A stretch of DNA of 15,023 nt from the NCBI GenBank assembly GCA_050050435.1, contig JASFUE010000046.1, positions 1 through 15,023 of the forward strand. The letters are read 5' to 3'. The position numbers and the translations under genes were made by a program. This document shows positions 6,229-12,222 of this stretch, one piece after another (positions within the stretch are counted from its first letter, which is position 1; each line of letters begins with the position of its first letter). Below the pieces are notes generated by a model. The model was given only the letters and a program-made list of their open reading frames with translations. It was not told where the DNA came from and made no database searches. The stretch comes from SG8-40 sp050050435 (lineage in GTDB: Bacteria > Pseudomonadota > Gammaproteobacteria > Burkholderiales > Eutrophovitaceae).

Positions 6229-6819
6229 ATGGCCAAGCAGGAAGCAGTAGAGAACAAGAAGGCGCCGGCACCGGTGCCGGTACCTCGGCTAGCCGAGCAG
6301 TACCGTAACGAAATCGTGCCCGAGCTGATCAAGCAGTTCGGCTACAAAAGCGTGATGGAAGTGCCGCGCATCGAGAAGATTGTTCTCAATATGGGCGTTG
6401 GCGAAGCCGTCAACGACAAGAAGATCCTCGAAAACGCAGTCGGCGACCTGACGCTGATAACCGGCCAGAAGCCGGTCGTCACCAAGGCGCGCAAGTCAAT
6501 CGCCGGATTCAAGATTCGGGAAGGCTATCCGATCGGCTGCAAGGTGACGCTGCGCAATGTGCGCATGTATGAGTTTCTTGACCGGCTGATCAGTGTCGCG
6601 ATCCCGCGGGTGCGCGATTTTCGCGGTATTTCCGCCAAGGCGTTCGATGGCCGGGGGAACTTCAACATGGGTGTCAGGGAGCAGATCATTTTTCCCGAGA
6701 TCGAGTATGACAAGATCGATGCCCTGCGTGGGCTCAACGTCACGATAACAACAACAGCGAAGAGCGATGAAGAAGCGCGTGCGCTTTTGTCGGCTTTTCG
6801 TTTTCCTTTCAGGACCTGA
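6229..6819 (+). CDS. rplE: 50S ribosomal protein L5 with N-terminal extension
   Basis: Protein of 196 residues against 179 in E. coli. L5 binds 5S rRNA with L18 and L25 and contacts P-site tRNA and S13. The core, from about residue 21 (LAEQYRNEIVPELIKQF), is fully conserved: VPRIEKIVLNMGVGEA, TGQKPVVTKARKSIAGFKIR, GYPIGCKVTLR, and IPRVRDFRG...FDGRGNFNMGVREQIIFPEI. It ends AFRFPFRT. The extra residues, about 4-20, are charged and then Ala/Pro/Val-rich. ATG 6229 is kept because AGAGGA (6219-6224) lies four bases upstream and no good start lies nearer the core. The extension's codons contain two perfect palindromes. Confidence 0.96.
   Translation: MAKQEAVENKKAPAPVPVPRLAEQYRNEIVPELIKQFGYKSVMEVPRIEKIVLNMGVGEAVNDKKILENAVGDLTLITGQKPVVTKARKSIAGFKIREGYPIGCKVTLRNVRMYEFLDRLISVAIPRVRDFRGISAKAFDGRGNFNMGVREQIIFPEIEYDKIDALRGLNVTITTTAKSDEEARALLSAFRFPFRT
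6265..6297 (+). repeat. Two adjacent perfect palindromes in the 5' end of rplE
   Basis: CCGGCACCGGTGCCGG (6265-6280, 16 bases) and CTCGGCTAGCCGAG (6284-6297, 14 bases) are each perfectly self-complementary and lie three bases apart. As RNA they would fold into stems of 6 and 5 bp with tetraloops CCGG and CUAG. They fall in codons 13-23 of rplE, in the lineage-specific extension. In E. coli, S8 represses spc translation by binding the mRNA at the rplX-rplE junction, so a regulatory role is possible but unproven. Confidence 0.6.
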
Positions 6820-6826
6820 GGTAGTC

Positions 6827-7132
6827 ATGGCAAAACAGTCCCTCGTCAATCGCGAAAAGCGACGCCGCAAGACCGTAAACAAATTCGCTGCCAAACGCAG
6901 TGAGCTGGTGACCATCCTGAAGAGCAGCAGTGCTTCCGAAGATGAGAAGGCAGCAGCTCGCGAAAAATTGCAGAAACTGCCGCGCGATGCCAGCCCGGTG
7001 CGTTTGCGTAATCGCTGTGCTCTGACTGGTCGGCCGCGCGGTGTTTTCAAGAAATTCGGTCTGGCGCGCAACAAGCTGCGCGAGATTGCCTTGCGCGGTG
7101 AGATCCCGGGTGTAATCAAGGCGAGCTGGTAG
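6827..7132 (+). CDS. rpsN: 30S ribosomal protein S14, zinc-free long form
   Basis: Protein of 101 residues, the same length as E. coli, in the 30S head. The start at ATG 6827 gives MAKQSLVNREKRRRKTVNKF. A longer reading from 6767 would run through the end of rplE in another frame and is rejected. It has the long-form insert (about 30-55) and then SPVRLRNRCALTGRPRGVFKKFGLARNKLRE. The CxxC...CxxC zinc ribbon of short S14 proteins is absent: only one cysteine (in RNRCALTGR) is seen. It ends GVIKASW as usual. Confidence 0.97.
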   Translation: MAKQSLVNREKRRRKTVNKFAAKRSELVTILKSSSASEDEKAAAREKLQKLPRDASPVRLRNRCALTGRPRGVFKKFGLARNKLREIALRGEIPGVIKASW

Positions 7133-7145
7133 GAGATATTCGAAT

Positions 7146-7544
7146 ATGAGCATGAGTGACCCGATCGCGGACATGCTGACCCGCATTCGCAACGCGCAAG
7201 GTGCGGAGAAGGTGTCTGTCGCTATGCCATTGAGCAAGGTCAAGCTGGCCATTGCCCAGGTGCTGAAAGACGAAGGCTACATAGACGATTTCAAGGTCAA
7301 TGACCAGGACGCCAAGAAACCCGCGCTTGAGATCGGCCTGAAGTATTACGCGGGCAAGCCGGTTATCGAACGTATTGAGCGAGTCAGCCGCCCGGGGCTG
7401 CGTATATACAAGCCGGCGCGGGAAATCCCGCAGGTCATGAACGGGCTTGGTGTGGCGATCGTTTCCACGTCTCGGGGCGTGATGACGGACCGCAAGGCGC
7501 GCTCGACCGGGGTTGGTGGCGAGGTGCTTTGTATCGTTGCCTGA
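7146..7544 (+). CDS. rpsH: 30S ribosomal protein S8
   Basis: Protein of 132 residues (E. coli 130). It binds helix 21 of 16S rRNA, and in E. coli is the autorepressor of the spc operon. MSMSDPIADMLTRIRNAQ is the standard N-terminus. The next ATG, two codons on, is a possible but less likely start. AGGAG (7131-7135) lies ten bases upstream. The C-terminal motifs RVSRPGLRIYK and GLGVAIVSTSRGVMTDRKAR, then GGEVLC, are intact. A 96-base gap follows. Confidence 0.98.
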   Translation: MSMSDPIADMLTRIRNAQGAEKVSVAMPLSKVKLAIAQVLKDEGYIDDFKVNDQDAKKPALEIGLKYYAGKPVIERIERVSRPGLRIYKPAREIPQVMNGLGVAIVSTSRGVMTDRKARSTGVGGEVLCIVA

Positions 7545-7640
7545 CCGGTTTGAATGCCCGGGCGGCAATAGTGATGTCGGGTTGATGGTTTCAGGCGAGC
7601 AGGAAGCGAACGTAAACGAAGGTGGTAGTGGAGCAAATTC
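7545..7640 (+). other. rpsH-rplF intergenic region
   Basis: A 96-base spacer, longer than its neighbours. It contains a GCCCGGGC palindrome near its 5' end (about 7556-7563) and no open reading frame of note. GGAG (7630-7633) is the rplF ribosome binding site, seven bases before its ATG. No terminator or convincing promoter is seen, so transcription probably continues through. Confidence 0.4.
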
Positions 7641-8174
7641 ATGTCACGCGTCGGTAAATATCCGGTAAAGGTCCCTTCAGGAGTTGAAATCAAGCTTGGG
7701 GACGACGAGATCACGGTAAAGGGGCCGCTTGGTGTTCTTTCACAACGAGTCAGCAAGCTGGTCAATATTCGGCACGACGACGACGAACTCTCGTTTGAAC
7801 GGGCTGATGACAGCGTCGCGGCGAATGCCATGTCGGGCACCTTGCGCGCATTGGTGGCGAATATGGTGACTGGCGTGAGCAGCGGGTTTGAGCGCAAGCT
7901 GACACTGGTGGGCGTTGGCTACCGTGCGCAGGCCCAGGGCGACAAGCTCAACCTGTCGCTGGGATTCTCACACCCGGTCGTTCATCAGATGCCGCAGGGG
8001 ATCAAGGTCGAAACACCGCAGCAGACCGAGGTGGTAATCAAGGGCATCGACAAGCAGCTGGTCGGGCAGGTGGCCGCTGATGTGCGTGGCTACCGGCCGC
8101 CGGAACCGTACAAGGGCAAAGGGGTGCGATACGCCGAAGAGCGTGTGGTGCTCAAGGAAACGAAGAAGAAGTGA
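7641..8174 (+). CDS. rplF: 50S ribosomal protein L6
   Basis: Protein of 177 residues, the same length as E. coli, near the GTPase-associated centre and the factor-binding site. It has the two tandem L6 folds. The N-terminal one opens MSRVGKYPVKVPSGVEIKL and includes TVKGPLGVLSQ. The C-terminal one includes GFERKLTLVGVGYRAQAQG, LNLSLGFSHPV and IKGIDKQLVGQVAADVRGYR. The closing PEPYKGKGVRYAEE and the KETKKK tail are diagnostic. Confidence 0.98.
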   Translation: MSRVGKYPVKVPSGVEIKLGDDEITVKGPLGVLSQRVSKLVNIRHDDDELSFERADDSVAANAMSGTLRALVANMVTGVSSGFERKLTLVGVGYRAQAQGDKLNLSLGFSHPVVHQMPQGIKVETPQQTEVVIKGIDKQLVGQVAADVRGYRPPEPYKGKGVRYAEERVVLKETKKK

Positions 8175-8186
8175 GCGTAAAGCGTC

Positions 8187-8540
8187 ATGTTTGAGAAAAG
8201 ACAGTCACGAAACCGCCGGGCGAGACAGACACGGCGAAAAATCGCGGAACTTGGAGCCGTACGTTTGCTTGTGCACCGCTCCAACACGCATATGTATGCA
8301 CAGGTTATCGATGCCCAGGCACAGGTGGTGGCGGCCGCTTCCACGCTCGAGCCGGAAGTTCGCAAGCAGGTTGGAAACGGCGGAAACGTGAAAGCCGCGA
8401 CCATGGTCGGCAAGCGGATTGCGGAGAAAGCCAGGGAAAAAGGCATCGAGGCCGTTTCGTTTGATCGCTCCGGCTTCAAATACCACGGCCGCGTCAAGGC
8501 ACTCGCAGATGCAGCGCGCGAGGCCGGATTGAAATTCTGA
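8187..8540 (+). CDS. rplR: 50S ribosomal protein L18
   Basis: Protein of 117 residues (E. coli 117) that binds 5S rRNA and anchors it in the central protuberance with L5. The basic N-terminus MFEKRQSRNRRARQTRRKI, the RLLVHRSNTHMYAQVID segment, and the ending RSGFKYHGRVKALADAAREA with GLKF match the family. The ribosome binding site is weak (AAAG in the 12-base gap after rplF), which suggests coupling to the upstream gene. Confidence 0.97.
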   Translation: MFEKRQSRNRRARQTRRKIAELGAVRLLVHRSNTHMYAQVIDAQAQVVAAASTLEPEVRKQVGNGGNVKAATMVGKRIAEKAREKGIEAVSFDRSGFKYHGRVKALADAAREAGLKF

Positions 8541-8550
8541 GGATCAGCTA

Positions 8551-9063
8551 ATGGCACGTATGCAACATCAGGGGGACGACCGCGGAGACGGGCTCCGGGA
8601 AAAAATGGTATCGGTCAACCGCGTCACCAAAGTGGTGAAGGGCGGTCGTGTGCTCGGTTTTGCAGCCCTTGCTGTCGTCGGCGATGGCGATGGCGGGATC
8701 GGCATGGGCAAGGGCAAGGCGCGAGAAGTGCCGGTTGCCATCCAGAAAGCCATGGAAGAAGCGCGGCGCAAACTGTTCAAGGTCTCGCTTCGCGACGGCA
8801 CGCTGCAACACGCAGTAGTCGGCGTGCACGGGGCGGCCAAGGTCTTCATGCAGCCTGCATCGGAAGGTACCGGAATTATCGCGGGAGGCCCGATGCGCGC
8901 AATTTTCGAAGTGATGGGCGTGACCGACATCCTTGCGAAATGCATCGGATCGACCAATCCCTACAACGTGGTCAGGGCGACACTCAATGGTCTCGCCGAG
9001 ATGAACTCGCCGAGCGAAATTGCACTCAAGCGCGGCAAGACCGTCGAAGAAATTCTGGGGTAA
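8551..9063 (+). CDS. rpsE: 30S ribosomal protein S5
   Basis: Protein of 170 residues (E. coli 167) at the back of the 30S decoding region and on the mRNA entry channel. It takes part in translational accuracy and is the site of classical spectinomycin-resistance changes. A double-stranded-RNA-like N-terminal domain carries VSVNRVTKVVKGGR (about 20-33) and GKGKAREVPVAIQKAMEEAR. The C-terminal domain contains FMQPASEGTGIIAGGPMRAI and STNPYNVVRATLNGL. It ends KTVEEILG. GAGGA (8539-8543) is seven bases before the ATG. Confidence 0.98.
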   Translation: MARMQHQGDDRGDGLREKMVSVNRVTKVVKGGRVLGFAALAVVGDGDGGIGMGKGKAREVPVAIQKAMEEARRKLFKVSLRDGTLQHAVVGVHGAAKVFMQPASEGTGIIAGGPMRAIFEVMGVTDILAKCIGSTNPYNVVRATLNGLAEMNSPSEIALKRGKTVEEILG

Positions 9064-9069
9064 ACAGCC

Positions 9070-9489
9070 ATGGCTGAAACAAAGACTGCCGCGAAGAAAA
9101 CCGCGGCGAAAAAGACCGGGGCAAGGAAAACCGCTGCCAAAAAAAAGGCAGCTGAAAAGAAACCTGCCGTGAAAAAGACCGCCGTGAAAAAGACCGCCGC
9201 GAAAAAACCGGCAGCGAAGAAGACGACCGTCAAGAAGCCCGCAGTAAAGAAAGCTGCGAAAAAGGCACCGGCGGCGGCCCGGAAAGCGGCAAAGGCGGAC
9301 AAGCCGAAGCCGGAAAAGACAGTGAAAGTCACGCTCGTGAAAAGCGTGATCGGTACCAAGGCGTCGCATCGGGCGACGGTCCGCGGGCTCGGGTTGCGGC
9401 GAATCCGCCACAGCGTCGAACTCGAGGATACGCCGGCAGTACGCGGCATGATCAACAAGGTGGGTTACCTCCTGATGGTGGAGGCATAA
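9070..9489 (+). CDS. rpmD: 50S ribosomal protein L30 with a long histone H1-like Lys/Ala N-terminal tail
   Basis: Protein of 139 residues against 59 in E. coli. Residues 83-139 are an ordinary L30: KTVKVTLVKSVIG, RATVRGLGLRRIRHSVEL, EDTPAVRGMINKV. Residues 1-82 are almost wholly Lys, Ala, Thr, Pro and Val in about 11 pentapeptide units of the form (T/P)A(A/V)KK (6-25, 32-61), strongly basic and resembling histone H1 C-terminal domains. It should be disordered and nucleic-acid binding. The ATG, seven bases after the rpsE stop, has only GGGG (9057-9060) upstream. A GTG at 9322 with GGAA before it could yield a normal-length L30, so the long form, though open throughout and in frame, is not proven to be made. 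Confidence 0.9.
   Translation: MAETKTAAKKTAAKKTGARKTAAKKKAAEKKPAVKKTAVKKTAAKKPAAKKTTVKKPAVKKAAKKAPAAARKAAKADKPKPEKTVKVTLVKSVIGTKASHRATVRGLGLRRIRHSVELEDTPAVRGMINKVGYLLMVEA
9085..9264 (+). repeat. Lys/Ala pentapeptide-coding repeat tract in rpmD
   Basis: The bases encode consecutive five-residue units, giving a 15-base periodicity. Most units are degenerate at third positions (AAA/AAG, GCC/GCG/GCT). Two are identical in tandem: GCCGTGAAAAAGACC at 9166-9180 and again at 9181-9195. This points to growth of the tail by duplication of a 15-base unit followed by drift. Confidence 0.75.
9141..9147 (+). other. A AAA AAG slippery heptamer in rpmD
   Basis: Eight A residues (9139-9146) followed by G give A AAA AAG in the reading frame of rpmD (codons 24-26). 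This is the heptamer used for -1 frameshifting in E. coli dnaX. A -1 shift would add Gly-Ser and stop at TGA 9153-9155, yielding a 28-residue basic peptide and no L30. I see no strong stimulatory stem-loop just downstream. An AAGGA about 13 bases upstream could act as the stimulatory element. Confidence 0.4.
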
Positions 9490-9927
9490 ATGCGTCTGAA
9501 CGAAATCAAACCAGCGGATGGATCAAAGCGCACGCGCGTACGCGTGGGGCGCGGAACTGGCAGCGGCAAGGGCAAGACCGGCGGACGCGGCCACAAGGGT
9601 CAGCATTCCCGCTCAGGCGGCTATCACAAGGTGGGGTTCGAAGGCGGCCAGATGCCAATGGCCCGGCGCCTGCCCAAGCGTGGCTTCACGTCGATGACGC
9701 GTGACGATACACGTGAGATTCGCTTGTCGGAACTGAACAATATCGAAGCTGACGAAATCGATTTGCTGACGCTCAAGGAAGCGGGCGTTGTCCCGAAGAA
9801 TGCAGTGGCAGGCAAGATCATTCTCGCGGGCAAGCTGGAAAAGAAGAATCTGAAGATTCGGGGTCTGGGCGTCACCAAGGGTGCGCGCGCAGCCATTGAG
9901 GCCGCTGGCGGCAGCGTAGAGGGGTAA
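9490..9927 (+). CDS. rplO: 50S ribosomal protein L15
   Basis: Protein of 145 residues (E. coli 144), a late-assembly protein that threads a long N-terminal arm into 23S rRNA. MRLNEIKPADGSKR at the start and the Gly-rich arm GRGTGSGKGKTGGRGHKGQ (about 20-38) are typical. EGGQMPMARRLPKRGF and the C-terminal ILAGKLEKKNLKIRGLGVTKGA segment are also family hallmarks. The ATG directly follows the rpmD stop, with GGAGG (9480-9484) five bases before it, so translation is probably coupled. Confidence 0.98.
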   Translation: MRLNEIKPADGSKRTRVRVGRGTGSGKGKTGGRGHKGQHSRSGGYHKVGFEGGQMPMARRLPKRGFTSMTRDDTREIRLSELNNIEADEIDLLTLKEAGVVPKNAVAGKIILAGKLEKKNLKIRGLGVTKGARAAIEAAGGSVEG

Positions 9928-9930
9928 GCT

Positions 9931-11253
9931 TTGGCACAGGACGGCATGATGGGCATGGCAGGAAAGTTCGGCGATCTCAAGCGCCGCTTGCTTTTCCTGC
10001 TTGGCGCACTGATCGTGTACCGCATCGGCGCGCACATCCCCGTGCCCGGAATCGACCCGGTACAGCTGGCGGAGCTGTTCAAGTCGCAGCAAGGCGGCAT
10101 TCTGGGAATGTTCAACATGTTCTCGGGTGGCGCGTTGTCGCGATTTACTATTTTCGCGCTCGGTATCATGCCGTACATCTCTGCGTCCATCATCATGCAG
10201 TTGCTTACGGTGGTCGTGCCGACTCTGGAGCAGATCAAGAAAGAAGGCGAGGCTGGCCGGCGCAAGATCACGCAGTACACGCGTTACGGAACGCTCGCAT
10301 TGGCAACGTTCCAGTCAACCGGCATCGCCATTGCGCTCGAGTCGCAAGGCAGTCTCGTGCTCGACCCTGGCATGGCGTTCCGGTTCACCGCTGTGGTTAC
10401 GCTGGTAACGGGAACCATGTTCCTGATGTGGCTGGGCGAACAGATTACCGAGCGCGGTATTGGTAACGGCATTTCACTGATCATCTTTGCCGGTATCGCG
10501 GCAGGATTGCCCAGAGCCGTTGGCGGTACGCTCGAGCTCGCGCGCACTGGCACTTTCTCTATTCCGCTGGTTCTGTTGCTGCTCATCGGTGTCGTCGTGG
10601 TGACCGGTTTCGTGGTATTTGTCGAGCGCGGTCAACGCAAGATTCTGGTCAATTACGCGAAGAGACAGGTTGGGCGAAAGGTATATGGCGGTCAGAGTTC
10701 ATTTCTGCCGCTGAAGCTGAACATGGCTGGCGTGATTCCGCCGATTTTCGCGTCCAGTATTATTCTGTTCCCGGCAACGCTTGCGCAGTTGCTGGGATCG
10801 AGTGAAAACGTTTACTGGCTGCGCGACATTGGCGGTCTGCTCCACCCCGGCCAGCCCCTGTATGTGGCGTTCTACGCGGCAGCGATTATTTTCTTCTGCT
10901 TTTTCTATACGGCGCTGGTGTTCAATCCGCGCGAGACGGCAGACAACCTGAAAAAAAGTGGCGCTTTCGTACCGGGTATCCGACCGGGCGAGCAGACCGC
11001 GAAATACCTCGAGAAGATCATCATGCGGCTGACCCTGGTGGGGTCGGTCTACATCACGCTGGTCTGTCTGTTGCCGGAATTCTTGATCGTCAAATGGAAT
11101 GTGCCGTTTTATTTCGGTGGCACGAGTTTGCTGATTATCGTGGTAGTGACAATGGACTTCATGCAGCAGGTACAGGCTTATGTCATGTCTCATCAATATG
11201 AGAGCCTGCTGAAGAAAGCGAACTTCAAGGGCGGAATGTTTTCGCCCCGGTAG
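9931..11253 (+). CDS. secY: Protein translocase subunit SecY
   Basis: Protein of 440 residues (E. coli 443), the ten-helix channel of the SecYEG translocon in the inner membrane. It works with SecA for export and with the ribosome for membrane insertion. I chose TTG 9931 because AGAGGGG (9918-9924) lies six bases upstream. Later ATGs from 9946 on have no such site. Visible: TM1 (about 19-33), the plug region with GGALSRFTIFALGIMPYI (67-83), ERGIGNGISLIIFAGI (174-189), VERGQRKILVNYAKRQ (231-246), and the cytosolic loop GIRPGEQTAKYL (349-360), whose Arg351 matches the SecA-critical Arg357 of E. coli. Confidence 0.98.
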   Translation: MAQDGMMGMAGKFGDLKRRLLFLLGALIVYRIGAHIPVPGIDPVQLAELFKSQQGGILGMFNMFSGGALSRFTIFALGIMPYISASIIMQLLTVVVPTLEQIKKEGEAGRRKITQYTRYGTLALATFQSTGIAIALESQGSLVLDPGMAFRFTAVVTLVTGTMFLMWLGEQITERGIGNGISLIIFAGIAAGLPRAVGGTLELARTGTFSIPLVLLLLIGVVVVTGFVVFVERGQRKILVNYAKRQVGRKVYGGQSSFLPLKLNMAGVIPPIFASSIILFPATLAQLLGSSENVYWLRDIGGLLHPGQPLYVAFYAAAIIFFCFFYTALVFNPRETADNLKKSGAFVPGIRPGEQTAKYLEKIIMRLTLVGSVYITLVCLLPEFLIVKWNVPFYFGGTSLLIIVVVTMDFMQQVQAYVMSHQYESLLKKANFKGGMFSPR

Positions 11254-11264
11254 GGAGAATTGAA

Positions 11265-11378
11265 ATGCGAGTAAAAGCGTCAGTCAAGAAGCTGTGTCGT
11301 AATTGCAAGATCATTCGCCGAAATAACGTCGTGCGCGTGATCTGCACGGAGCCGCGCCACAAGCAGCGGCAAGGCTAG
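11265..11378 (+). CDS. rpmJ: 50S ribosomal protein L36, zinc-binding form
   Basis: A 37-residue protein (E. coli 38) that binds 23S rRNA late in assembly. The sequence begins MRVKASVKKLCRNCKIIRR and ends EPRHKQRQG. Cys11, Cys14, Cys27 and His32 form the CCCH zinc ribbon of the zinc-containing paralogue. GGGAG (11253-11257) lies seven bases before the ATG. It sits 11 bases after secY, the usual place in gammaproteobacteria, and there is no infA between them. Confidence 0.96.
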   Translation: MRVKASVKKLCRNCKIIRRNNVVRVICTEPRHKQRQG

Positions 11379-11412
11379 GCCGTTCCAACGGGCATTCAGG
11401 ACTGGAAAAAAT

Positions 11413-11778
11413 ATGGCACGAATTGCAGGTGTAAATATCCCGAATCACAAGCACACGTGGGTTGGCTTGATGTCGATCTATGGCATTGGCCGCACACGTG
11501 CTCAAAAGATCTGCGCCGAAGCGGGGATCGAGCCGTCGACCAAGATCAAGGATCTGAGCGACGGGGACATGGAAAAGCTGCGCGAGCAAGTCGCCAAAGT
11601 CCCGGTCGAAGGCGATCTTCGGCGTGAGATCTCGATGAACATCAAGCGCCTTATGGACCTGGGCAGCTATCGCGGCTCGCGCCACCGCAGGGGTTTGCCG
11701 GCCCGTGGCCAGCGTACCCGTACCAATGCGCGCACCAGAAAAGGTCCGAAAAAGATTCTGCGAGCGGGCAAGAAATAG
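11413..11778 (+). CDS. rpsM: 30S ribosomal protein S13
   Basis: Protein of 121 residues (E. coli 118) at the top of the 30S head, contacting L5 and P-site tRNA. It begins MARIAGVNIPNHKHTWVGL. The helix-two-turn-helix segment YGIGRTRAQKICAEAGI (about 24-40) and the basic C-terminal tail RGSRHRRGLPARGQRTRTN with ARTRKGPKK are conserved. First gene of the alpha block. In E. coli, S4 represses this operon through a pseudoknot around the rpsM start. Only 34 bases separate rpmJ and rpsM here. Confidence 0.98.
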   Translation: MARIAGVNIPNHKHTWVGLMSIYGIGRTRAQKICAEAGIEPSTKIKDLSDGDMEKLREQVAKVPVEGDLRREISMNIKRLMDLGSYRGSRHRRGLPARGQRTRTNARTRKGPKKILRAGKK

Positions 11779-11822
11779 TTCGTTGCAGCAATACACAATT
11801 ATTCAGTCAGGAATACTAGACG

Positions 11823-12212
11823 ATGGCAAAAGCAACCACCCGGGTTCGCAAGAAGGTCAAGAAGAATGTTGCAGAGGGAATCGCGCACGTTCACGCGTCC
11901 TTCAACAATACGATCATCATGATTACAGATCGGCAAGGCAACGCCTTGTCCTGGGCGACCTCCGGTTCAAGCGGTTTCAAGGGCTCGCGCAAGAGCACAC
12001 CGTTTGCAGCACAGGTCGCTGCAGAGCAGGCAGGCCGCTCGGCCCAGGATTGCGGCGTCAAGAACCTGGAAGTTCGTATCAAGGGCCCGGGGCCGGGTCG
12101 CGAGTCGGCTGTGCGTGCGCTCAACGCCGTGGGGTTCAAGATCACCAGCATTTCCGACGTGACCCCAATTCCGCATAACGGTTGCCGCCCGCCCAAGAAG
12201 CGCCGCATTTAA
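11823..12212 (+). CDS. rpsK: 30S ribosomal protein S11
   Basis: Protein of 129 residues, the same length as E. coli, in the 30S platform beside the E site and mRNA exit. Motifs include GIAHVHASFNNTIIMITDRQGN near residue 20, WATSGSSGFKGSRKSTPFAAQ (about 43-63), VRIKGPGPGRESAVRAL, and the C-terminal NGCRPPKKRRI. The 44-base gap after rpsM has AGGA (11809-11812) ten bases before the ATG. Confidence 0.98.
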   Translation: MAKATTRVRKKVKKNVAEGIAHVHASFNNTIIMITDRQGNALSWATSGSSGFKGSRKSTPFAAQVAAEQAGRSAQDCGVKNLEVRIKGPGPGRESAVRALNAVGFKITSISDVTPIPHNGCRPPKKRRI

Positions 12213-12222
12213 GGAGACCAAC

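Noticed and set aside
6767..6826. Upstream ATG extending rpsN by 20 residues
   Set aside because: The extension lies within the rplE coding sequence. Starting at 6827 gives exactly the family N-terminus and the 101-residue length.
8548..9411. Long antisense open frame (287 codons) opposite rpsE and rpmD
   Set aside because: It is rich in Phe/Leu/Gly because it reads the complement of the Lys/Ala repeats and GC-rich codons. It matches no family I recognise and lies over two certain genes.
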